Shown in pieces: positions 1 through 9,034 of a stretch of DNA of 64,000 nt. The first letter of the stretch is position 1. Every line of letters starts with the position of its first letter. Both the position numbers and the translations under genes were made by a program. This stretch comes from Thermococcus sp. 21S7. Its GTDB lineage: Archaea; Methanobacteriota_B; Thermococci; Thermococcales; Thermococcaceae. The notes beneath the pieces are model-generated. The model had not been told where the DNA came from and made no database searches. It worked only from the letters and a program-made list of their open reading frames with translations. The stretch lies in assembly GCF_012027615.1 (NCBI RefSeq), contig NZ_SNUT01000001.1:496001-560000 (forward strand), read 5' to 3'.

Positions 1-365
1 TCTGTGTAGGCTATACCGCTCAGCACGTTCACCCTTATGAAGTCCGCCTTCACCGCGTAGGCTATGGAATAGGCGGCGATTCCATCGTTGCGGAGGACGT
101 TTATCCCGAGGGGAAGGCTCACTTCGTCGCGGATTGCCTTGGCGACCGCTGTGAAAGCCGCGACGGTCGTCTTGTCCACGTACTTCGGGAAGGGAACGTC
201 GCCGAAGTTCTCCACCATTATCGCATCGAAACCCGCCTCTTCAAGGGTTCGCGCATCCCTGATGGCGAACTCGATCACGGCATCGAAGTTCCCGTCGTAA
301 AGGTAGGAGCCTGGAAGGGGCTTCAGGTGAACCATGCCTATGAGGGGTTTCCTCTCAAATTCCAT
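1..365 (-). CDS. BtpA/SgcQ family protein, 5' part only
   Basis: The gene runs off the left edge of the window, so about 121 N-terminal residues are visible. They begin MEFERKPLIGMVHLKPLPGS and continue with a TIM-barrel-like pattern (DARTLEEAGFDAIMVENFGD, then TAVAKAIRDEVSLPLGINVL). This opening is characteristic of the BtpA/SgcQ family, first linked to photosystem I biogenesis in cyanobacteria but widespread in archaea with no settled role. The start ATG is preceded by GGTGGTGTT as ribosome binding site. The gene is divergent from the envelope operon that starts at 480. The specific substrate or role cannot be read from the sequence. Confidence 0.75.
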   Translation of the reverse strand, partial: MEFERKPLIGMVHLKPLPGSYLYDGNFDAVIEFAIRDARTLEEAGFDAIMVENFGDVPFPKYVDKTTVAAFTAVAKAIRDEVSLPLGINVLRNDGIAAYSIAYAVKADFIRVNVLSGIAYT

Positions 366-447
366 AACACCACCAATCCAGGGAAGGCCCGCCGGTAGTT
401 AAGGGTTTTGGATAGAAATGTCCAAAGTAGTGCATTGATGCAAAGCC

Positions 448-455
448 TTATATAA
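448..455 (+). promoter_or_regulatory. TATA box of the envelope operon
   Basis: TTATATAA lies about 25 to 30 bases before the ATG at 480, so the predicted transcription start falls within a few bases of the start codon. The first gene of the operon is therefore probably translated from a leaderless or very short-leader mRNA; no clear ribosome binding site precedes it. Confidence 0.55.
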
Positions 456-479
456 CCCGCGGTTGAAGTAAGGAACATC

Positions 480-3400
480 ATGGTGAGGCGGAAATACATC
501 GCCTTTCTCACGCTAACACTGCTCTCCCTCCTCCTTACCTCCGTCGTCCTTGGACCAGCCCTCATTGAGGCTCCCCCCGAAACCAAAAGCATCGAGGAGA
601 TACTCTCTCCGAAGCTTCCGCCCGGGAACGGGACCAACGAAACCGGGCCACCGGCGGAGGTTCCCGCTTCGCTTCACTTCGTTCTCCTCGTGACGGGGGC
701 GGCCCACACCCACTACCTCAGGCTCAACGTGTACACCGACTACACCGACGGAAGGTGGAGAACGGGAAACGCCACGAGGGTTCCGAGCAACGCCCTCGCC
801 CCACCGGAGATAAAAGTCCCCCACCACACCGAGAGGGACAGGGTAACCGTCGTCTCATTCCTCCCCCTCAGCGGAAACCTCTTCACCTCCCTTTACACGA
901 CCCGCGTTGACGGCGCCGGGGCGGAGGCGATTCCGGAGTACAACCTCTTCAGAACAGGCATGAACGTGACGGCCTACTCATTCTCGGCGGTGAGCTACAC
1001 CTTCGACCTGCCCCACCTGCTCAACCTTACAGCGGGGAACCAAACGGAGTATCTCTCGGCCCCCAACGACACTCAGCTCGCGGCCCTGGCGAGGGGCATC
1101 ACCCTGGGAGCAGGTTCGGACTACGAGAGGGCACTGAGGATAGCGAGGTACCTGGCCAACAACTGCAGGCACGTGAAGAACGTCACGCCCCCGGCCAACA
1201 CGGATAGGCTGAAGTGGTTCCTGTTCGAGTCCAAAGCGGGCAGCTCCTACGATTTCGCCTCGGCCTTCGTCGTGCTGGCGAGGCTGAGCGGCCTCCCCGC
1301 GAGGCTCGTCGAGGGGGTTTACATCGATGCGGTTCCCCAGACCCAGGTCGTGACCGAAAGGAACAGACACTTTTGGGCAGAGGTTTACTTCAAGAATGGG
1401 GGCTGGCTGGTCTTCGACCCGCTGCACCCCGACCCAAACGTTTACACCCCGTTCGAGCTCGATGTCTCGCCTCCGAAGATGACCCTCGACCCGGGCTCCC
1501 AGGGAACGGTTACGGTGAAGTTCGAGAGGGTCGCGAGCGGGACGAACTCAAGCGTTGTCGTGGAGGTTCCATCCATTGGAAGGATAGCGCTCATCAACGG
1601 GTCGGGGATATACAACCTGACGGTGGGCCCATTTAAGGAACCCGGCCACTACCCGGTCATTGTCAGGGCGTTTACTGGGGCCGGAACACCGCTGTCCGTG
1701 CTCCGTCTCACGGCGGTCACGGTTCCGGGGGCGATAACGGTTATCCCCGAACAGGCGGCGGTTGGCCTCCTCAAGGGCGGCCAGGCTGTCCTCGGCCTTT
1801 CGGTTCGGGGTGCGGCCCGGGATGTAAGACTCGAAACAACCTCCCCGCTGGTCGAGACGTGGTTCTGGTGGGGGATGCCGGGAGGTGAGAGAGGGATATA
1901 CCTCAGGCTGGCTTCGCCCCCCAGGTATCCCCCCGGCTGGCACGTCGTGAACATGACCGTTGCGGGCGGGGCGGAGAGATACCGCCTGTACATCCCCGTT
2001 TTCGTCATGGAATCCACGTCCCTCGGCGTGAAGGTCCCTGAAACGCTCACCGCCGGCGATTCGCTCACCGTAAACGGCACGGTAAGTGGAACGGTCACCG
2101 GGGAGACTCCGTCCCTGGGGAACGTCGCGGTCTTCCTGAACGGCGGGAAGAGGGAGGTCCTGATAGGGTACGGAAACGTCTCGAAAGGGGCCTTCTCCAT
2201 TCCCGTTAAAATCCCGGAGTACATCAGGCCCGGAACCAAGAGGGTCGCGGTGTACTACACGGCACCCCCAGGATACCCCTACCTCTCAACGGGAACCACT
2301 CTCGTAGTCAAGGTAAAGGGGCTGGCGAGGTTCTCGCTCCCGGCGCTGATTCTGACCAGACCGGGAAACGTAACCATAGTGGGGACGCTCCTGGACGGGG
2401 TGGGTGAACCGATAGCCAACGCCAGCGTTGCCTGCTACCTGGACGGGAGATACCTCGGAAACGCAACGACCCGCACCGGCGGAGGGTTTTCCATAAGGCT
2501 TGGGATTCCGGGAATAGAGCAACACGTGCTGACCCTGAGGTATCCCGGAAGTGAGGACTACTCCCCGACGACGGTGAACATCAGGGTCGCAACCGTTGAG
2601 CTCGACGTTCCCGAGAGATTGAGGGGCGAACTCGGAAAGCCCGTTAGAATAAGGGGGAAGGTCATCGGGATTGAAAACGCGACCCTGAAAGCATACGTGT
2701 TCCCGGGCAAGACGTACACCTTCAACGTCGTCAACGGAAGCTTCGATTTCACCATTGAGCCATTCCAGACCGTCGGAGAGAGGTCGGTGGAGTTCAGGCA
2801 CGGCGCCAGCATTCTGAAACGGGCAACCATTGCGGTGGTATCCCCGGTGAAGATAGAACTGCTGACGTCGGAGGCGAGGGGCGAAAAAACCGCCCGGCTG
2901 AAGTTCCGGGTCGTGGATTCCCTCAACGACCCCGTAAGCGGGGTATACCTCAACGTCAGCGTGGATGGCTTCGCGATGCGCACAATGACCAACGGCTCCG
3001 GAATAGCCACACTCGACGTCCCCGTGTCCGAGGAGAAAATCAACGCAACGGTGGTCGTTGCCTTCGACGGCTCCCCCTACTACCTGCCGGCCAGCGGGAG
3101 GTTCCACGTTATAATAGCCAAAAAGCGGAAAATCCCCTGGTTCTACATCGGCGTGATCGTGGTAATCGGCGCCCTGGTAGCCAGATACAGGCTCGTGAAG
3201 AGGAAACCCAAGGAGAGAAGGCGGGAGAAAATTCTGAAGATAATATTCAACAACGGCATACCCCTGTTCCAGGAGGGCGAGGCCATGGAGATAAGCATAG
3301 AGTGCGACGGTGAGCCGGAACTCTACGTCGATGGAAAACCCTTCGGGAGGGGACGGGACTTCAGGCTGACCCTGTCCCTTGGAGACCACACGATAGAGGC

Positions 3401-3707
3401 CAGGTGCGGCGACCTCGCCGAGACCGCGAGGGCGAGAATAGTGCCCAGCTACAACGATGCCGTCGTGGAGTACTACGAGAGGTGCTTCCTCCCCTGGGCA
3501 GAGGGTGTTGGGGTGGACGTGGACGAACTGACGCCCAGGGAGATAGCGGAGACCCTCACGGACATGATGTACCCCTGGGAGCCGATAGACACCCTCACCT
3601 GGATATTCGAGAAGGCCAAGTACAGCGGAAGGAGGGTCTCAAGGGACGAGTTCATACGGTTCTACCGCTCGGTGCTTGAGGTGATAGGGGGTGGCTGCGG
3701 TGTTTAA
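480..3707 (+). CDS. Large secreted/membrane transglutaminase-like protein with DUF4129 C-terminus
   Basis: This 1075-residue protein has an N-terminal signal segment (residues about 5-25). A transglutaminase-like core spans about 230-320, followed by several beta-rich, Asn-glycosylation-motif-rich Ig-like repeats (about 340-880). One membrane segment (WFYIGVIVVIGALVARY, about 886-902) precedes a cytoplasmic C-terminal domain resembling DUF4129. The core aligns as GSSYDFASAF ... RHFWAEV ... VFDP, so His297 and Asp313 of the usual Cys-His-Asp triad are present but Ser256 sits where Cys is expected. This suggests a non-canonical or dead active site. In bacteria and archaea such proteins sit with MoxR and DUF58 genes, as here, and are thought to act at the cell envelope. 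Substrate unknown. Confidence 0.8.
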   Translation: MVRRKYIAFLTLTLLSLLLTSVVLGPALIEAPPETKSIEEILSPKLPPGNGTNETGPPAEVPASLHFVLLVTGAAHTHYLRLNVYTDYTDGRWRTGNATRVPSNALAPPEIKVPHHTERDRVTVVSFLPLSGNLFTSLYTTRVDGAGAEAIPEYNLFRTGMNVTAYSFSAVSYTFDLPHLLNLTAGNQTEYLSAPNDTQLAALARGITLGAGSDYERALRIARYLANNCRHVKNVTPPANTDRLKWFLFESKAGSSYDFASAFVVLARLSGLPARLVEGVYIDAVPQTQVVTERNRHFWAEVYFKNGGWLVFDPLHPDPNVYTPFELDVSPPKMTLDPGSQGTVTVKFERVASGTNSSVVVEVPSIGRIALINGSGIYNLTVGPFKEPGHYPVIVRAFTGAGTPLSVLRLTAVTVPGAITVIPEQAAVGLLKGGQAVLGLSVRGAARDVRLETTSPLVETWFWWGMPGGERGIYLRLASPPRYPPGWHVVNMTVAGGAERYRLYIPVFVMESTSLGVKVPETLTAGDSLTVNGTVSGTVTGETPSLGNVAVFLNGGKREVLIGYGNVSKGAFSIPVKIPEYIRPGTKRVAVYYTAPPGYPYLSTGTTLVVKVKGLARFSLPALILTRPGNVTIVGTLLDGVGEPIANASVACYLDGRYLGNATTRTGGGFSIRLGIPGIEQHVLTLRYPGSEDYSPTTVNIRVATVELDVPERLRGELGKPVRIRGKVIGIENATLKAYVFPGKTYTFNVVNGSFDFTIEPFQTVGERSVEFRHGASILKRATIAVVSPVKIELLTSEARGEKTARLKFRVVDSLNDPVSGVYLNVSVDGFAMRTMTNGSGIATLDVPVSEEKINATVVVAFDGSPYYLPASGRFHVIIAKKRKIPWFYIGVIVVIGALVARYRLVKRKPKERRREKILKIIFNNGIPLFQEGEAMEISIECDGEPELYVDGKPFGRGRDFRLTLSLGDHTIEARCGDLAETARARIVPSYNDAVVEYYERCFLPWAEGVGVDVDELTPREIAETLTDMMYPWEPIDTLTWIFEKAKYSGRRVSRDEFIRFYRSVLEVIGGGCGV

Positions 3708-4689
3708 AGCCAACTGGGGAAGAATCACGGTATACATCGGTGCCCTAGCGCTCATATACGCCCTATCCATCCAGAGGGGAGTGCTAAAGGCCCTCCTCAC
3801 GCCAGCAGTAGCACTGGTCCTGTTTTTAATTGCCGGAGACGTTGTCGGGGCGATAAAGGGGAGAAACGAGGCCTTCGCCCTCAGGCTTCTCGGAGTAACC
3901 CTCGCGGCGCTCCTCACCCCGACCGAATGGAACGTTCCCGCGGCCATGATCGCCCTCGGCGGTGGAATAGCTACAATGGCACCAAAACTGGAGAGCCATT
4001 CCCGGTTTATCAGGGGAGCGGGGCTTTTGATTGGCCTCTACGGCGTTTCAAAGCTTCCCCCCCTGGGAGCAATAGGGAGCGTCTTCAGCTACGCCGGCCT
4101 TTTCCTGTTCCTCGGATACTCGATAGCCGAGCTCGGCGAGAGGTATCCCTGGACCGAGCCCGTTGAGAGGAACCTGCTCGGGCTCGGCGCCCTCGGTGCA
4201 ATCCTCGGCCTCTACGCTTCTCTCAGAGGAAGCCTGAGCGAGAGCCATCCGGGGCTTGTGTTCTATGGGGAATGGCTGGTTCTTCTCCTGGGCCTCATCG
4301 CGGCGGGAAGCATGGTCTACTCGTACATCAGCGAAAAAGACCCCGAAGAGTACCTCCTCTCCCAGTGGAGGAAACACGAGGCGAAGACCGTGAAAAAGCT
4401 CGGTCCCGAGCTCGCGGAGGCCAGCAGGGCCGTGGAGGACTTCGTAGTACGGGGGAAGAAAGGGCCGCTGGTGGCGTTCATAGCCTACTACGGCTCGCGG
4501 CTCTTCGAGGACAGGAAGCGCTTCGAGGCGCTCGTGGAAAAGATAGCCGACTACAGGGCCAAACAAACATCCCGGCTGACGCCGCCATGGATAAGGCACG
4601 CCTACGAGCGGAGGGAACTTGAGAGGAGGACTAGAATCGTTGAGGAAGTTTTTGAGGAGCTGAGAACGCTCATGGGGTGGGAGTCGTGA
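3691..4689 (+). CDS. Polytopic membrane protein of the MoxR/DUF58 operon
   Basis: The product is 332 residues. About seven or eight hydrophobic segments fill the first 215 residues, followed by a charged cytoplasmic tail (about 220-332) rich in Arg, Lys and Glu. The GTG start overlaps the previous gene by 17 bases; AGGTG at 3679 serves as ribosome binding site. I do not recognise a named family. Its place between the transglutaminase-like protein and the MoxR ATPase points to a structural partner of that complex. The long soluble tail could be the part contacted by MoxR or DUF58, but this is inference. Confidence 0.7.
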   Translation: MAAVFKANWGRITVYIGALALIYALSIQRGVLKALLTPAVALVLFLIAGDVVGAIKGRNEAFALRLLGVTLAALLTPTEWNVPAAMIALGGGIATMAPKLESHSRFIRGAGLLIGLYGVSKLPPLGAIGSVFSYAGLFLFLGYSIAELGERYPWTEPVERNLLGLGALGAILGLYASLRGSLSESHPGLVFYGEWLVLLLGLIAAGSMVYSYISEKDPEEYLLSQWRKHEAKTVKKLGPELAEASRAVEDFVVRGKKGPLVAFIAYYGSRLFEDRKRFEALVEKIADYRAKQTSRLTPPWIRHAYERRELERRTRIVEEVFEELRTLMGWES

Positions 4690-5660
4690 CAGAGATTAAA
4701 GAGGCGTTTGAAACCCTCGAAGAAATCGTTGAGGGTATTTCCAGGGTGTACATTGGAAATGAAGTCGTGGTTAGGAAGACTCTGGCAGCCGCCCTCGTGA
4801 ACGGGAACGTTCTCTTCGAGGATTACCCGGGGCTGGGAAAAACCCTCCTGGCAAAAGCCTTTGGAAGGGTTTTAGGCCTAAAGTACACCCGCGTCCAATT
4901 CACGCCGGATTTACTCCCGGCGGACATCCTCGGCACCAAAGTCTGGCGCCAGAACCTGGGAACCTTCGAGCTGATCAAAGGCCCGGTTTTCACCCACGTC
5001 CTCCTTGCGGACGAGATAAACCGCGCCCCACCGAAGACCCAATCGGCGCTGCTTGAAGCAATGGAGGAGAAGCAGGTAACCATTGAGGGCGAAACCTTCA
5101 CGCTGGAGAGGCCCTTCTTCGTCATTGCCACACAGAACCCGATTGAGTTCGAGGGGACTTACCCTCTCCCAGAGGCCCAGCTCGACCGTTTCCTGCTGAG
5201 GCTTCGCGTTGGCTATCCGAAATCGCTTGAGGATGAGATTGCCATTCTTGAGGCGCGGTTATCCTGGGGGAAGGACGACCCAACGGTCGACATGAAGGCA
5301 TTGATCGACCGTGAGACCTTCGTTGAAATGCAGGAGCTCGTAGAGAGGAGAATCTTCATCAGCAGGGACCTGTTGAGGTACATTGCAGAGCTTATTAGAA
5401 ACGCCCGCTCTGACGAGCGCGTCGAGGCCGGTCCGAGTCCGCGCGGCGGTATCGCCCTGATGAAGGTCGCAAAGGCCAACGCTCTGCTTGAGGGCAGAGA
5501 TTTCGTCCTGCCGGATGATGTGAAGGCCTACGCGGTTGACGCGTTAGCGCACAGGATTGTCATTAAGCCGGAGTACGCCTTTGAGAGCATAAGTGGAGAA
5601 GAAATCATCAAAGAAGCCCTGGAAAAAACACCCGTACCGAAAGAGGCGGGGGAGAGATGA
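4686..5660 (+). CDS. MoxR-family AAA+ ATPase
   Basis: The product is a 324-residue AAA+ ATPase of the MoxR branch. Visible motifs are Walker A (YPGLGKTLLAK), Walker B (LLADEINRAPPKTQSALLEAMEE) and the sensor-1 region ATQNPIEFEGTYPLPEAQLDRF, which is typical of MoxR proteins. These act as chaperone-like ATPases that activate or assemble partner complexes, often with von Willebrand A-domain or DUF58 partners, as encoded immediately downstream. I chose GTG at 4686, which overlaps the upstream stop and has GGGGTGG at the right distance; GTG at 4677 is a possible alternative that adds three residues. The gene overlaps the next one by four bases, so translation is probably coupled. Confidence 0.9.
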   Translation: MTEIKEAFETLEEIVEGISRVYIGNEVVVRKTLAAALVNGNVLFEDYPGLGKTLLAKAFGRVLGLKYTRVQFTPDLLPADILGTKVWRQNLGTFELIKGPVFTHVLLADEINRAPPKTQSALLEAMEEKQVTIEGETFTLERPFFVIATQNPIEFEGTYPLPEAQLDRFLLRLRVGYPKSLEDEIAILEARLSWGKDDPTVDMKALIDRETFVEMQELVERRIFISRDLLRYIAELIRNARSDERVEAGPSPRGGIALMKVAKANALLEGRDFVLPDDVKAYAVDALAHRIVIKPEYAFESISGEEIIKEALEKTPVPKEAGER

Positions 5661-6910
5661 GGAAACGCCTGATGGGATACATACTCTGGGCACTGCTCCT
5701 TGGAACGGCCTTCCTCTCGCCGGGGATGATAGGCCTGGCTATAGTGCCGCTCTCCCTGCTCGCCCTGGCGATGCTCGTTGACCCCCCCAGGGAGGTGAGG
5801 GTGAGGAGAAGGCTCTCAAGGCGCGAGATAAGGCTTGGGGAAGAGGTTGAAATCCGGGTTGAGGTTGCCGTGGAGAAGGGACTCGGACTGGTCGTCGTCA
5901 GGGACCCGCTTCCAAAGAACGCCGCCCTCACTGGGGGAAACAACGTGGGAGTGTTCTTCAAGGGGCTGAGGCCGCTCAAGGCGGGTTACGCCTACAGGAT
6001 AAGGCCGATGCTCCGGGGAGTCTACACGCTTCCGAGGAGCGAGGTGACGACCAGGAACCCGCTGGGCACGAGGTACATCTGGGGACTTTACGGAGAGGAG
6101 CTCAGGCTCAGGGCAGTCCCAAGGGTCATCAGGGCGGTTCCGGTTGCCGAGATGAGGCGGAAGGCGAAGATAAGCGTCCCGGAAACGAGCTTCTCGATAA
6201 GGGGGCCGCTCTCCACAGACTTCAAGGAGATAAGGGACTACCGGACCGGGGACCCGGTGAAGCTAATAAACTGGAAGGCCACCGCGAGGATGGGGCGGGT
6301 TCTCGTCAACGAGTTCGAGAGGGAGGGCAAGAAAACCGTCCTCTTCATAGTCGACGCGAGGGACGGCATGAAGATTGGCCACGAGAGCGAAAGTCCGTAC
6401 GAACACGCCATGAACCTCGTTGCCTCGATGGCGCACCGCTTTCTGAGGAAGGACTACCACGTCGGGCTCTACCTCCTCGGGGCAAAGAAGTTCCTCCCGC
6501 CGGCCACGGGGCCAAGGCAGCTCCACACCATTGTGAAAACGATGATGGACTTCGAGAGGGTCCAGACGGAAGAGGAGAGCTTCTCCGACGCGGTGGAAAG
6601 GCTGAAGAGGATACTGGTTCAGTACAGTCCGCTCGTCATCTACGTCTCCAACGTCCTTGAGAGGACGAGCGGCGAAACCAAGAGGGGAGTGCTCACGGTA
6701 ATGGCCGTCCACAGGGGAAAATCCCGGCCGGTGGTGGTGGACATCTCGGTCTATCCTACCCTCGACCCCAAAACGGGCACGCTGATTGAGATGGAGAAGA
6801 GAGCAATAATGGCGGAGCTTGAGGGCACCGGGGCCTACGTCGTCAGATGGCTCCCCGGGAGGGAGGAGATTGGAGAGGTGCTGAGCAGGCTGCTGGGGGA
6901 GATAGGATGA
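5657..6910 (+). CDS. DUF58 (von Willebrand A-like) protein
   Basis: This 417-residue protein has two N-terminal membrane segments (about 5-40), a beta-rich domain, and the DUF58 signature DFKEIRDYRTGDPVKLINWK (about 191-210). A vWA-like fold follows with VLFIVDARDGMKIG. DUF58 proteins are the usual partners of MoxR ATPases and of transglutaminase/DUF4129 membrane proteins. The function in archaea is not established; a role in envelope assembly or stress response is inferred from association. The gene overlaps both neighbours by four bases. Confidence 0.85.
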   Translation: MRKRLMGYILWALLLGTAFLSPGMIGLAIVPLSLLALAMLVDPPREVRVRRRLSRREIRLGEEVEIRVEVAVEKGLGLVVVRDPLPKNAALTGGNNVGVFFKGLRPLKAGYAYRIRPMLRGVYTLPRSEVTTRNPLGTRYIWGLYGEELRLRAVPRVIRAVPVAEMRRKAKISVPETSFSIRGPLSTDFKEIRDYRTGDPVKLINWKATARMGRVLVNEFEREGKKTVLFIVDARDGMKIGHESESPYEHAMNLVASMAHRFLRKDYHVGLYLLGAKKFLPPATGPRQLHTIVKTMMDFERVQTEEESFSDAVERLKRILVQYSPLVIYVSNVLERTSGETKRGVLTVMAVHRGKSRPVVVDISVYPTLDPKTGTLIEMEKRAIMAELEGTGAYVVRWLPGREEIGEVLSRLLGEIG

Positions 6911-7734
6911 GCTTCCGGGCTGTAAAGCTGACGGTCGTACTTCCGGCGATAATCCTGACGTCCCTGGCGTACTCCAACCTGCTCCGCCCAGGGGACTATT
7001 TACTGGCGGCGGCCTTCGGGATAATTCTCCTGGGGACGTTCCTCTCCCGGGACTCAGCCGGCGGAACGGTCTTTCTCTCGACGGCCCTCTACTCGGTTCC
7101 CTACGCCATAGCGTTTTCGCAGTTCCTGCCCCTGGCTTTCCCGGAGGCGTACAGAAACCTGAGCGGGGCGATACTGGCGAGCCCCTACTTCTCCAGCCCC
7201 ATCCCAATCTTCACCCTGATGGGCCTGAGCATACTCGCGGACTACGTTGAAACCGCCGAGGCCTTGGAGAGGACATTGGAGAAGATTGGATGGAAGGGCA
7301 CCGGCGGAAAAACCCTCCTCTACGGCCTTCCCGTCCTCCTGATGGCCTTTGCACTCTCCTTGGGACTCCTGTGGCTCGGGAGGAGTCTGGGGCTCTCAAC
7401 GGCGGGGGTTCTGCTGCCGGTCATCCTCCTCTTTCTCGGCCTGGCGGTGGCGTACTCGTCAATCGAGGGCGGGAGCTACAAGAGGGTCGTCGTTGCCGTC
7501 GAACTCCCCCCTCTGAACGGAGAGGTGGTCATAGAGAGCCCCGAAGGGAGGGAAGTCATGCCGCTGAGCCGCTCCGCTGCCTTCGAGTGGGACACCATAC
7601 GATTGGAGGCCGAGCTGAGAAGAAGGCCGAGCCGGGTTGTTCTGCGGAGCGGTGGCGGCGAGGAGGTTCTGACACCGCTCATAGAGAGCGTCGACGGTGA
7701 AACCCTGTTCCTCCTCTACCGGAAGGGGCGGTGA
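6907..7734 (+). CDS. Membrane protein, last gene of the MoxR/DUF58 operon
   Basis: The product is 275 residues with about six hydrophobic segments in the first 190, then a soluble beta-rich tail (VVVAVELPPLNGEVVIESPEGREV, onward). The start ATG overlaps the DUF58 stop (ATGA) and has GGGGGAGATAGG upstream as ribosome binding site. A longer open frame beginning at 6847 is overlap with the DUF58 gene and is not credible. I do not recognise the family. Tight coupling suggests it belongs to the same envelope complex. Confidence 0.7.
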   Translation: MSFRAVKLTVVLPAIILTSLAYSNLLRPGDYLLAAAFGIILLGTFLSRDSAGGTVFLSTALYSVPYAIAFSQFLPLAFPEAYRNLSGAILASPYFSSPIPIFTLMGLSILADYVETAEALERTLEKIGWKGTGGKTLLYGLPVLLMAFALSLGLLWLGRSLGLSTAGVLLPVILLFLGLAVAYSSIEGGSYKRVVVAVELPPLNGEVVIESPEGREVMPLSRSAAFEWDTIRLEAELRRRPSRVVLRSGGGEEVLTPLIESVDGETLFLLYRKGR

Positions 7735-7781
7735 GGGAAGGTTAATATATGCCGCCGCTCATATCTATTCAGGTGAGAAAG

Positions 7782-8360
7782 GTGACCGAGAAACTACCGA
7801 AGGCTGCCGGAAAAATTCTTGAGTCAGGGGAGGAGGTCCTCTTCACGGTCAGGAAGAAGGTGAGCCTGGAGAAGCCGAAGTGGCTCCTCATAACCGACAG
7901 GAGAATCATCTACCTGGACGAGAAGGTCCTTGGAAGGTACGAGGTGAAGGCCATACCCTATCAGAAGCTTGAGGAGGTCAGAGTCGAACTCGGTGTGGTC
8001 TCCTCTGAGTTCCTCATAAAGGGCGAGGAGAACGTAAGGCTCAAGCTCGGCTGGATGAACAAGGAGCAGGCCAGAAAGACGATAAACGCCATAAAGGACG
8101 CCCTGAACGCAATAGCCATCGAGCCGGTAACGATAGAGGTCAAGAAGGGCCTAACCCATGAGACGTGGGTGCTGAAAAAGCCCAGGGAGCTTGTCAGCAG
8201 GGTCGTTCCTGCTGGAGCCACCGTCCAGCACGCGCCGGCGGTGGAGAAGAGGGAAGACCCCATCGAGAAGCTCAAGAAGCTGAAGGAGCTCTACGACATG
8301 GGCGTGATAAGCCAGGAGGAGTACGAGGAAAAGAGGAAGAAGCTGCTCGATCAAATCTAG
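7782..8360 (+). CDS. PH-like domain protein with C-terminal SHOCT motif
   Basis: The product is about 192 residues. The N-terminal part (KWLLITDRRIIYLDEKVLGRYE ... IPYQKLEEVRVE) matches bacterial PH-like (YokE/bPH) domains. The C-terminal 35 residues (DPIEKLKKLKELYDMGVISQ, then EEYEEKRKKLLDQI) form a SHOCT motif, a short helical oligomerisation module. I prefer the GTG start at 7782: AGGTGA lies five bases upstream, and the TATA-like TTAATATAT at 7742-7750 would put the transcript start near 7771, downstream of the alternative ATG at 7749. It follows the envelope operon but probably has its own promoter. Function unknown. Confidence 0.75.
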   Translation: MTEKLPKAAGKILESGEEVLFTVRKKVSLEKPKWLLITDRRIIYLDEKVLGRYEVKAIPYQKLEEVRVELGVVSSEFLIKGEENVRLKLGWMNKEQARKTINAIKDALNAIAIEPVTIEVKKGLTHETWVLKKPRELVSRVVPAGATVQHAPAVEKREDPIEKLKKLKELYDMGVISQEEYEEKRKKLLDQI

Positions 8361-8368
8361 AGGCCCGT

Positions 8369-8983
8369 TTATTCAGGACTTTCCATGGTCCGGACGACGG
8401 TAAGGGTCATCTTTTCGTTTTCCTGCCCGAGCTTCAGGAAAGTTGTGGAAACCTCCCGGAGGAGGGCGAGGTGTGCGGGATAGGTGCAGGAGGCTATGTC
8501 TGAGTTGACGAGGTAAATGGCTATCCTGTCGCTTCTGCCCACAAATCCCGCAACATTCCTAACCAATCGAAGCAGTTCCCTCGAACTGAGCGTGATGAAA
8601 AACTTGTGAAACCCAAGAACGGGATTGATGACGAGATTTTCCCCCTTGGAGTCGCGGTATATCTTTTCGTAGTACCTAAAGTCGAGGGAGTGATGGTCAA
8701 CATCCACGATACCCCGTACATCCCCCAGATTAACGGTTCCACCAATTTTTATGACGGGAACCTCAAGCAGAGTGGAAACGTCGAAGCCCCTGAGTTTCAG
8801 CTTTGTTATGTACTCAGGAAACGTATCAACGATATCATCAACAACGAGCGAGAAACCCCTCCCGGAGGCATAATCATGAAGGAACTTAAGGATCATCTCA
8901 GGGGCCGCTTCAGAACCGTACTCAAGGAGCACAGTCTCACCGGGAACGAGCTTGGAAAAGATATCCCCCAAAGTATCCATCAT
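8369..8983 (-). CDS. DUF257 family protein
   Basis: The product is about 204 residues and resembles the Thermococcales DUF257 family (GETVLLEYGSEAAPEMILKF ... SLVVDDIVDTFPEYITKLKL). These have a KaiC/RecA-like layout but no clear Walker A here. The start ATG at 8983 has CAGGTGGT six bases upstream. The longer frame to 9010 is unlikely because the TATA box at 9016-9027 would place the transcript start downstream of that codon. It converges on the PH/SHOCT gene with an 8-base gap. Function unknown. Confidence 0.75.
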   Translation of the reverse strand: MMDTLGDIFSKLVPGETVLLEYGSEAAPEMILKFLHDYASGRGFSLVVDDIVDTFPEYITKLKLRGFDVSTLLEVPVIKIGGTVNLGDVRGIVDVDHHSLDFRYYEKIYRDSKGENLVINPVLGFHKFFITLSSRELLRLVRNVAGFVGRSDRIAIYLVNSDIASCTYPAHLALLREVSTTFLKLGQENEKMTLTVVRTMESPE

Positions 8984-9015
8984 CGACACCACCTGATTGG
9001 AAATGTTCACTGGAG

Positions 9016-9027
9016 TATAAAAATATA
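9016..9027 (-). promoter_or_regulatory. TATA box of the DUF257 gene
   Basis: TATATTTTTATA on the minus strand lies about 25 bases before the predicted transcription start near 8997, followed by a ribosome binding site and the ATG at 8983. It decides the start of the DUF257 gene. Confidence 0.55.
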
Positions 9028-9034
9028 GCGAGGG

